This document shows, piece after piece, positions 14,043 to 20,527 of a stretch of DNA of 22,111 nucleotides. A model generated the notes under the pieces. It did no database searches. It was not told the origin of the DNA and saw only the letters and a program-made list of their open reading frames with translations. Position 1 is the stretch's first letter; each line of letters starts with the position of its first letter. A program made the position numbers and the translations under genes. Source of the stretch: Rhodospirillales bacterium (GTDB lineage: Bacteria; Pseudomonadota; Alphaproteobacteria; Rhodospirillales_A; JACZKS01); contig JABGRG010000066.1 of assembly GCA_018648445.1 (NCBI GenBank), positions 1 through 22,111 on the forward strand. The letters run 5' to 3'.

Positions 14043-14417
14043 TTGCGAAAAATCAAGATGACAATCGGTTCGGTGGTGATTAACGCGGAATTGTTCGACA
14101 CACCGACGGCAGACGCCATCTATGAGGCGGTTCCTTTCGGCTCCACGGCCATGACCTGGGGGGACGAGGTGTATTTTTCGACGCCGGTCGGTCCCGATCG
14201 CGAAGCCGATGCGCGCGCCGTTGTTGAAGCGGGTGAACTGGCCTTCTGGACGGACGGAGACGCCATCGCCATCGGCTACGGCCCGACGCCCATTTCGCAG
14301 GGTGATGAAATCAGGCTGGCTTCGCCGTGCAACCTGTGGGGGCGCGCACTGGATGACGTGCAGCAGCTGCGCGCCGTGAGCGGCGGGGCCTCGGTTACGG
14401 TCGAACGCGCCGAATAA
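14043..14417 (+). CDS. Cyclophilin-like fold protein (TM1367/DUF369 type)
   Basis: 124 residues if started at the TTG at 14043 (MRKIKMTIGSVVINAELFDTPTADAIYEAVPF), which has GGGGGA at 14030-14035, seven bases upstream, and gives the usual family N-terminus. An ATG at 14058 (119 residues) is possible but has no good ribosome site. Family blocks seen are DTPTADAIYEAVPF (19-32), TWGDEVYFSTPV (38-49), IGYGPTPISQGDEIRLASPCNLWGRALDD (77-105), and a C-terminal GGASVTVERAE. Structures of this small family have a cyclophilin-like barrel, but prolyl isomerase activity is not established and the role is unknown. It is divergent from the TPP decarboxylase pair, suggesting shared regulation. Confidence 0.8.
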   Translation: MRKIKMTIGSVVINAELFDTPTADAIYEAVPFGSTAMTWGDEVYFSTPVGPDREADARAVVEAGELAFWTDGDAIAIGYGPTPISQGDEIRLASPCNLWGRALDDVQQLRAVSGGASVTVERAE

Positions 14418-14426
14418 TTCCGGCGA

Positions 14427-15938
14427 TCAGGGGCGCGTCGTCAGGCGGGCCGTTGCCTCAAAGAACTCCTGTTTGACGTCGCCGGGTTGGCGTGGACGCA
14501 CACCGACACCGCGTGTCGTCCGCCTGATGTCATCGAGGCTGCCGCGCAACAGGCTCAGACCGCCGCCGATATCCTCGCCATTTATTTCGCCAATGGGTGT
14601 CGTGCTGGCGAAAACCATTATGGTTTCCTCGCCGAACGGCCCGCCGACTTCCAGATCAAAGCGGTCCGTGTCGCTGGGAATGGCGTGTGTCGTTCCCCCG
14701 GCAAACCGGTTGGTTTCGCGATAGGCATTCGGCAAAAGCTGAACCAGGTTGCCACCGACGTCTCGATAGACGACGCGGGCGAAGAAATCCTTGTTGCCCT
14801 TGACGAAGACCTTGATCGTTTCGCCGGACCTGTAAGCCTTGCTTTCGGTCCATACGGTCACTTTCAGCGGCGGTGGCCCCAAATCGGCGAGGCGTTGTTT
14901 TGCGTGCCGGGCGAAATCGCCGCGCGGCCATTTGTCCAGAAAGGCTTTCACGTCGGCGCGCTTTTTCGATTGGCGAACGGCCGACCATTGCGCAGCCTCG
15001 GTGACGTCCACGGTTTTCATTAGCGGCGCGTAGACATAGGCGTCATCGCTGCGCCAGTCGATGCGATACCAATCGCGGTCAATGACGGTCCCGGTTGCGA
15101 CGACGACGCTTCCCGCCGACAAACGCCCCAATTCCTGGGCTTTAACGGTCGGTTCGGCGCGCACGATCACCGATTTGTCGCTGCTCAGAACGGCCTCGGC
15201 CTCGGTGACGCGAAACCGTTTGAGAACGTCATCCGGAAGCGTGATGCGGTAGGCAAAAGCGCGCCGCTCGCGCATGCCCACGGGCATATTGTCGTCATCA
15301 TCCAGACGCACGACGAACCAGTCCTCGGCCCCTTCCGAAAGAACGCGCGCCGACACCCACATGGTCGCGCCGGCTTCCAGCCGGGCAATCATCTTGCCGA
15401 CCGATGACGGCGCCTCGCGCGCAATAATCGCGCGATCGGCGATCACCTCGCGCTCAATAGGTTCCAGTTCAAGCACACAGCGCCGGGCTTCGGGCGGCAG
15501 CGACGCCGTTTCGAAGCGCACTTCCTCCATGGCCATGTCGGTGAACTTCATGTCGGTGACATCGCCCAGCTTGACGGTTAGCCGTGCCGTACCCTGGGCG
15601 CCGCGATACCATTGACCGGAGACGACGGCGCGCACGACACGCGGGTCCAAATTCTCGGCGACCTTGGCTTTCACCGCCATTCTTTCGGTGTGTCGGATAA
15701 GGGCCCGGCGCAAGCCTTCGGTCAGGATCGACGACATGGGTTCACAGGCCACTCCGGCGCTTCCCATGAAGCGGGCGATGCCGATGGTGCTTTCCTCGCC
15801 CCAGCCCTGGCGGGCCATTGAGGCGGCCAAGTTATCGCCTGCCTTGTCGATGGCTGTCTCGAACGGTTGGGCCATGGCCGCCGTACTTACCATCAAGGCG
15901 GCGGCAAAGATTGCGCCAACACCTCGCGACATCCGCAT
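14427..15938 (-). CDS. Secreted SH3- and DUF4384-domain protein
   Basis: 503 residues from the ATG at 15938. That start has GGGAG about six bases upstream on its strand and gives a textbook signal peptide (MRMSRGVGAIFAAALMVSTAAMA, then QPFETA). A longer frame from 15974 lacks a placed ribosome site. Domains in order (residues from 15938): an N-terminal region with IARF...SSILTEGLRRAL resembling FlgO/CsgG-like lipoprotein folds (about 50-120); a bacterial SH3-type barrel VIVRAEPTVKAQELGRLSAGSVV...WYRIDW (about 257-306); a short WSAVRQSKKRADVKAFLDKWP repeat of the type that trails caspase-like domains (about 318-354); and DUF4384 (about 358-448, VTVWTESKAYRSGETIKVFVKGNKDFFARVVY). The caspase peptidase itself is absent. 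Function is unknown, probably periplasmic or surface-associated. It lies 46 bases downstream of the AlkD-type gene on the same strand. Confidence 0.8.
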   Translation of the reverse strand: MRMSRGVGAIFAAALMVSTAAMAQPFETAIDKAGDNLAASMARQGWGEESTIGIARFMGSAGVACEPMSSILTEGLRRALIRHTERMAVKAKVAENLDPRVVRAVVSGQWYRGAQGTARLTVKLGDVTDMKFTDMAMEEVRFETASLPPEARRCVLELEPIEREVIADRAIIAREAPSSVGKMIARLEAGATMWVSARVLSEGAEDWFVVRLDDDDNMPVGMRERRAFAYRITLPDDVLKRFRVTEAEAVLSSDKSVIVRAEPTVKAQELGRLSAGSVVVATGTVIDRDWYRIDWRSDDAYVYAPLMKTVDVTEAAQWSAVRQSKKRADVKAFLDKWPRGDFARHAKQRLADLGPPPLKVTVWTESKAYRSGETIKVFVKGNKDFFARVVYRDVGGNLVQLLPNAYRETNRFAGGTTHAIPSDTDRFDLEVGGPFGEETIMVFASTTPIGEINGEDIGGGLSLLRGSLDDIRRTTRGVGVRPRQPGDVKQEFFEATARLTTRP

Positions 15939-15984
15939 GATTGCTCCCGCATTCCGGTTTGTATTTGCCGTCATTATTGCCGTT

Positions 15985-16662
15985 TTATCCTTTCAGGCGC
16001 GAGAGGGTTTTTTCATCGGACAATTCCCTGTGCGCGTCGCGACCGATCCAGCGGGCCGCTTTGTCGTCCGCGTCCAGCAGCGTTTGAGAAAGGGCCAGAG
16101 CCGCTGCGTGCAAGGCTCGGTTTCGCTTGCCGATGCCGCGCAAGGCCCAGTTTACCGCTTTTTTGACATAGTTCCGCCCGTCTATCGATTGGCGCTCGAT
16201 GATCGGAAGCAAATCCAGAAAGGCGGCATCCGTAGCCTGTTTGTCGTGAACCGCAAGGCAGGCCATCAGCGTGAAGCCCGCGCGTTTGACGAAGTCCTCG
16301 TTTCGCCCGCTCCATTCGCGGGCCTTGTCCCATGCGAATGCGGTTTTGTCGAAAAAGTTGCTGCAAACCTGATCGCACAGGTCCCAGGAATTGAAATCCG
16401 CCACCCATTCTTCCAACTGAGCGTTGGTTGCCTTTTGCGGTTCACAGATCATGGCCGCCAGAATGCGCGCTTCGTGGATACCCGTGGCCCAGAGGTCCAG
16501 CGCGACATCATGGTCGCGCCCATTTTCTCTGGCGATTTTACGAAGTTCCGGAATGCGCACGGCAAGCGCGTTTTGGGTGTTGATGCCGTAGCGCGCCATT
16601 CCCTCCAACTGGTCGGGCCGCGACAACTCTTTCAGGCGCGCGACGATTTCGGTGGCGTTCAT
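15985..16662 (-). CDS. AlkD-like DNA alkylation repair protein (HEAT-repeat glycosylase)
   Basis: 225 residues of alpha-helical HEAT-like repeats. Residues match the Bacillus cereus AlkD active site by spacing: W93 and D97 (NSWDLCDQ, like W109/D113) and W172 and R175 (VKKAVNWALRGIGK, like W187/R190). AlkD removes cationic 3-methyl- and 7-methylpurines from DNA without base flipping. Some relatives with this domain are not active glycosylases, but the full residue set favours activity. GGGGAAA precedes the ATG. It is divergent from the methyltransferase gene across 62 bases and is followed by the DUF4384 gene on the same strand. Confidence 0.88.
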   Translation of the reverse strand: MNATEIVARLKELSRPDQLEGMARYGINTQNALAVRIPELRKIARENGRDHDVALDLWATGIHEARILAAMICEPQKATNAQLEEWVADFNSWDLCDQVCSNFFDKTAFAWDKAREWSGRNEDFVKRAGFTLMACLAVHDKQATDAAFLDLLPIIERQSIDGRNYVKKAVNWALRGIGKRNRALHAAALALSQTLLDADDKAARWIGRDAHRELSDEKTLSRLKG

Positions 16663-16724
16663 CGGCTTTCCCCGTATTCCGTGGCCATGCTACCATCCAC
16701 CGCGCAAATCGGGCAGGGGAAACC

Positions 16725-17585
16725 ATGACAAAAGATAGTTGGCGGGCCGCACGCAAGCGTCTGCAAATGGGGCTTTCGACAATTCTTGGATTTGCTCCGC
16801 GCGGATTTTTCATCCCCTATCGCTATGCGGCCCAGGTTCCGGCAGCGGGCCAACGTCCCGGTTATGGAACAATCGGACGATATTTCAGCGAGCGCGAGGG
16901 AGATTTCACACGCCATATCGCGGCCATTGACGGATTTGCGCGCGAACTTGAGGCCATCGGTTTGGCGCCGCCGCCCGAGCCGCGCTGGCGGCAAAGCTGG
17001 TTTCCGCGTCTGGACGCGGCGGCGGCATATGCAATGGTACGCCAAACAAAGCCTTCGCGCATCGTCGAGGTGGGATCGGGGCATTCCACGCGCTTTTTGG
17101 CCCGCGCCGTTCGCGATGGCGGGCTGGAAACCGCAATTATCGCAATCGATCCTGCACCACGCGCCGACATCACCGAGCTGGGTGTCCACATCCACCGCGC
17201 GACGGTTCAGGAAGTCGGAGCAGGCCCGTTTCAAGAGCTGGCGGCGGGCGACATTCTCAGCATCGATTCCAGTCATATCCTGATGCCGGGAAGCGATGTG
17301 GATTATCTCTTCAACATCATTCTTCCCGCATTGGCGGGCGGTGTGAAAGTGCATATCCACGATATTTTCCTGCCCGACGACTATCCCGAGGTTTGGGCGT
17401 GGCGGTCCTATAACGAACAACAGGGTGTTGGTCCGCTGTTGCAGGGCGGCGCTTACAAAATCCTGTGGTCGAGCCATTACGCCGCCACGCGCATGAAAGA
17501 TGCTTTGGCGGGAACGGTGATCGAGCGTCTGGAATTTGCCGACGACGCCTTTGAGACCAGCCTGTGGCTGATCAAGGGCGGTTAA
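16725..17585 (+). CDS. Class I SAM-dependent methyltransferase
   Basis: 286 residues. An N-terminal helical region (1-100) precedes the Rossmann methyltransferase domain. Motif I is IVEVGSGHSTRFLARAV (113-129), the acidic motif II is IAIDP (139-143), IDSSH is at 180-184, and VHIHDIFLPDDYPEVWAW is at 209-226. The last resembles the metal-binding His-Asp of the Methyltransf_24 group (sugar and cephalosporin hydroxylase-like O-methyltransferases). Start ATG 16725 has AGGGGAAA just upstream. It converges with the cytochrome P460 gene, the two stops one base apart. The substrate cannot be assigned; a small hydroxylated molecule or a sugar is plausible. Confidence 0.82.
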   Translation: MTKDSWRAARKRLQMGLSTILGFAPRGFFIPYRYAAQVPAAGQRPGYGTIGRYFSEREGDFTRHIAAIDGFARELEAIGLAPPPEPRWRQSWFPRLDAAAAYAMVRQTKPSRIVEVGSGHSTRFLARAVRDGGLETAIIAIDPAPRADITELGVHIHRATVQEVGAGPFQELAAGDILSIDSSHILMPGSDVDYLFNIILPALAGGVKVHIHDIFLPDDYPEVWAWRSYNEQQGVGPLLQGGAYKILWSSHYAATRMKDALAGTVIERLEFADDAFETSLWLIKGG

Positions 17586-17586
17586 A

Positions 17587-18222
17587 CTACTTTTGAAGGA
17601 ACTGGACGCGGTATTTCTTGGGGATGAAGAACAGGTAATCGTTCTTCGCCTTGGCCTTATGGCATTCGTGACAGAAGCTCACTTTGTCGGCGTTGTCGCC
17701 TTCGCTGTCACCCAGATAACTGCCGTCCGGCATAATCATCTTGTACCGCCAATCGCCCGTTTTGGGTCGCGTGTCCTTGGCCATTTTTTCCATGACGAAC
17801 AATGCGCCCGCAAAAACGGCGGTATCGGACGTCACGGTGAAACTGTCCTTGGCGATAACCGAACCGACGGGCATTTTCTTTCCGTCGCTCATGGGGCCGT
17901 AGGCGTCGATGCCGGTTCCGTTGACATAGTTGTTGACGTAGCGATTGCCGTGGGTGGCGGATTTGTAGGGCGCGGTGTTGAACCGTCGCCACTTGCGAAA
18001 ACGCAGGGCCGCCGGATCCATGGAAACGGCATACCCTTTCGCCATTTCGTCGGCGATGTTGTCGTAAATGGAGAGGGCCTCGGGCGGCGAAAGGTTGGCT
18101 GGACGCTGAACCTTAAAATGCCGCTTCGGGCGCAAGGGGTCTGCATCTTCACTGGATTGGGCGAAGCCGACCGAGGGAGCCAAAACAAACAACAGGGCTG
18201 CGGCGATAAGAATTGCGGGCAT
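17587..18222 (-). CDS. Cytochrome P460 family protein, secreted
   Basis: 211 residues from the ATG at 18222. AGGAGG four bases upstream on its strand decides this start over an upstream in-frame one at 18264. The signal peptide is MPAILIAAALLFVLAPSVGFA. The mature part carries the P460 pattern NRYVNNYVNGTGIDAYGPMSDGKKMPVGSVIAKDSF, then LFVMEKMAKD, WRYKMIMPDGS and the c-type heme site CHECH (184-188), ending KAKAKNDYLFFIPKKYR. Cytochromes P460 are periplasmic monoheme proteins; those of ammonia oxidisers use a lysine-heme cross-link to oxidise hydroxylamine or NO, while cytochrome c'-beta relatives only bind NO. The cross-linking lysine cannot be assigned here by eye. The gene follows the peptide permease genes on the same strand after 91 bases. 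Confidence 0.88.
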   Translation of the reverse strand: MPAILIAAALLFVLAPSVGFAQSSEDADPLRPKRHFKVQRPANLSPPEALSIYDNIADEMAKGYAVSMDPAALRFRKWRRFNTAPYKSATHGNRYVNNYVNGTGIDAYGPMSDGKKMPVGSVIAKDSFTVTSDTAVFAGALFVMEKMAKDTRPKTGDWRYKMIMPDGSYLGDSEGDNADKVSFCHECHKAKAKNDYLFFIPKKYRVQFLQK

Positions 18223-18313
18223 GACACCTCCTGAAGCCACTACCCTAAATATGATGGCGGGCACCCTTCGCAGGAGGGGAGTTCACGGCATTTTGAGCAC
18301 AATTGAGGAGGGG

Positions 18314-19468
18314 CTAATCGTAGGGATCGGCGGCGTCGCGCAGCCCATCGCCCATGAAATTGAACGCCAGCACCGTAATGATGACGGGAAGCATCGGCAA
18401 AAGCAGCCACGGATACAGCGCCACGGCTTCAATGTTCTGGGCTTCGACCAGCAGGACCCCCCAACTGGTCAGGGGCGGGCGTAAACCCAGGCCTAAGAAA
18501 CTGAGCGCCGTCTCGGCCAGGATCATGGACGGGATGGAAAGCGTGGCCGAGGCGATCAGGTGGCTCATGAAATTGGGAAGCAGGTGCCTGCCGATTATGC
18601 GGCTCGGCGGCGCGCCCATCAACTTGGCGGCTGCGCAAAAATCCTCCTCGCGCAACGCCAGAAGTTTGGAACGCACGGCACGGGCCAGGCCCGGCCAATC
18701 CAGAAGGGCCAGAATCAGCGTAATGCCGAAATAAACCAAAATCGGGTTCCAGGTAACGGGCAGGGCCGCGGACAGGGCCAGCCAAAGGGGCAATTCGGGT
18801 AACGAGCGCAGAATTTCAATCAGGCGCTGGATGGCGTTATCCACCCAACCGCCAAAATACCCGGCCATTCCGCCGAAAAATATCCCCAGAATGAAACTGA
18901 GCGTCACCCCGACAAGACCGACGGTCAGGGAAATTCGCCCGCCGTAAACCAGCCGCGAGGCGACATCGCGGCCCAATCGGTCGGTTCCCAGCAAGAACAA
19001 GGTTCCGCGTTTTGCCGGGCAGATCAGGTGGGTGCGCGCCGGAAATACGCCCCAGAACTTGTACGGATCGCCCTCGCAGAAAAAACGGATCGGTTGGGGT
19101 TTGCGCAGGTTGGGGGTGTATTCGCGCATCATCTTGACCTGATCGAACTTGACCTTAAAGCGGTAGACGAACGGGCCGATGAATTCGTCCTTGTGGAAGA
19201 AGTGAACCACCTGCGGCGGGGCGTAAATGTGTTTCCGATCACGCGAGTGCAGATCGTAGGGCACAAGGAACTCGACAAATATGATCGAGAAATAGCTTAA
19301 AATCAGCACGATCATGGCGCCCATCGCCAGTTTGTGCTGGCGAAACCGCCACCACATCATCCGCCACTGGCCGGCCATGAAGAACTTTTCCTGATCGGCG
19401 CTAAGGGTTTCGGCTTCGATCGGGTCAAAGGGCGCGTCTGAAACGAAGTGGGGCAGGGGCTCTCTCAT
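18314..19468 (-). CDS. Peptide-type ABC transporter permease (OppC/DppC/YejE-like)
   Basis: 384 residues. A cytoplasmic N-terminus with a hydrophobic helix at about 48-70 is followed by a roughly 90-residue extracytoplasmic insert (72-158). Then comes the conserved entry LLGTDRLGRDVASRLVYGGRISLTVGLVGV, five more membrane helices, and the ATPase-coupling EAA loop EEDFCAAAKLMGAPPSRIIGRHLLPN. The C-terminal LSFLGLGLRPPLTSWGVLL and FNFMGDGLRDAADPYD are typical of OppC/DppC. The long insert resembles the YejE architecture. The ATG overlaps the stop of the OppB-type gene in ATGA (19468-19465). Substrate is likely a peptide or peptide-like compound. No ATPase gene follows. Confidence 0.92.
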   Translation of the reverse strand: MREPLPHFVSDAPFDPIEAETLSADQEKFFMAGQWRMMWWRFRQHKLAMGAMIVLILSYFSIIFVEFLVPYDLHSRDRKHIYAPPQVVHFFHKDEFIGPFVYRFKVKFDQVKMMREYTPNLRKPQPIRFFCEGDPYKFWGVFPARTHLICPAKRGTLFLLGTDRLGRDVASRLVYGGRISLTVGLVGVTLSFILGIFFGGMAGYFGGWVDNAIQRLIEILRSLPELPLWLALSAALPVTWNPILVYFGITLILALLDWPGLARAVRSKLLALREEDFCAAAKLMGAPPSRIIGRHLLPNFMSHLIASATLSIPSMILAETALSFLGLGLRPPLTSWGVLLVEAQNIEAVALYPWLLLPMLPVIITVLAFNFMGDGLRDAADPYD

Positions 19469-20463
19469 TGGTGCTGCCCCTGGTCCATGCGTATGCGCGG
19501 GTCCAGCGCCACCAGCAAAAGATCGGAAATGAACATCCCGATGACGGTCAACGCGGCCAGGAACATCAAAAACGATCCGGCCAGATAGAAATCCTGGCTC
19601 AGAAGGGCGTCCAGGAATACCGGTCCCGTGGTCGGCAGGCCCATAACGAACGATACGATGACCGAGCCTGAAACCACTTGCGGCAAAAGATTGCCGATAT
19701 CGGCGACGAAGGGATTAATCGCCATGCGCAACGGATATTTGACCAGCAGGCGCCCGGGCGGCAACCCCTTGGCGCGGCCCGTGACCACATATTGTTTTTG
19801 CAATTCGTCCAACAGGTTGGCGCGAAGACGGCGGATCATTCCGGCGGTTCCCGAGGTGCCGATGACGAAGACCGGAACCCACATATGGAACAACACCGAC
19901 ATCGCCTTGTCGGAACTCCACGGCTGATCCAGGTATTGCTCCGCCATCATTCTACCGATGTCGGTGCCGAACCAGCGATTGCTCAGATACATCAGAACCA
20001 GCGCCAGCAGGAAATTTGGCGTCGCCAGGCCCAGAAAACCGAGAAACGTCAGGCCGTGATCACCCCAACTGTACTGGTGTGTCGCCGAATAAACGCCAAT
20101 GGGGAAAGCGACCATGTAGATGAACAGGATGGTACCGAAGTTAAGCAGGACCGTCATGAATATGCGGTCGCCGATCACCTCGGACGCCGGAAGATTGTGC
20201 TCGAACGAAAACCCCATATCGCCCTGAAGAAGGCCGACGATCCAACGCAAATACTGTTCGTATACGGGTTTGTCGAAGCCGTATTCCTCGCGCAGAAATT
20301 CTATTTTTTCCGTCGGAACCATTTCGCCCTGGCTTTGAAGCTCGGCGATCTGGTTGCTCAGGAAGTCGCCGGGGGGGAGCTGAACGATGATGAACACCAA
20401 AACGCTGATTACCAGCAGCGTTCCGATCATCGTTAGCAGGCGGCGTACAAAATAGTTGGACAC
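19465..20463 (-). CDS. Peptide-type ABC transporter permease (OppB/DppB/YejB-like)
   Basis: 332 residues, GTG start at 20463. The N-terminal MSNYFVRRLLTMIGTLLVISVLVFIIVQLPPGD is the family signature; residues around 52-90 carry the usual EKIEFLREEYGFDKPVYEQYLRWIVGLLQGDMGFSF block. Further membrane helices follow at about 102-125, 140-160 and 190-210, and the EAA-type coupling loop is YVVTGRAKGLPPGRLLVKYPLRMAINP (225-251). Two C-terminal helices end the protein. It forms the channel with the OppC-type subunit (4-base overlap). The gap to the upstream binding-protein gene is a set of 13-bp repeats that also sets the spacing to this start. Confidence 0.92.
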   Translation of the reverse strand: MSNYFVRRLLTMIGTLLVISVLVFIIVQLPPGDFLSNQIAELQSQGEMVPTEKIEFLREEYGFDKPVYEQYLRWIVGLLQGDMGFSFEHNLPASEVIGDRIFMTVLLNFGTILFIYMVAFPIGVYSATHQYSWGDHGLTFLGFLGLATPNFLLALVLMYLSNRWFGTDIGRMMAEQYLDQPWSSDKAMSVLFHMWVPVFVIGTSGTAGMIRRLRANLLDELQKQYVVTGRAKGLPPGRLLVKYPLRMAINPFVADIGNLLPQVVSGSVIVSFVMGLPTTGPVFLDALLSQDFYLAGSFLMFLAALTVIGMFISDLLLVALDPRIRMDQGQHQ

Positions 20464-20475
20464 GGACTTTGGTTC

Positions 20476-20527
20476 CCCCAGTTACTGTCCCTAGTTATTG
20501 GCCCTAGTTATTGGCCCCGGTTACTTT
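20476..20527. repeat. 13-bp tandem repeats between binding-protein and permease genes
   Basis: CCCTAGTTATTGG is present in two perfect tandem copies (20489-20501, 20502-20514). They are flanked by degenerate units CCCCAGTTACTGT (20476-20488) and CCCCGGTTACTTT (20515-20527), the last running into the stop codon (TAA, 20523-20521) of the binding-protein gene. The array fills most of the 57-base gap, which suggests slippage-driven growth. It contains no evident stem or ribosome site. Confidence 0.8.

Noticed and set aside
15664..16728. 354-aa ORF on the plus strand
   Set aside because: Antisense to the DUF4384 and AlkD-type genes, both clearly coding on the other strand.
19678..20436. 252-aa ORF on the plus strand
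   Set aside because: Antisense to the OppB-type permease; charged shadow of hydrophobic codons.
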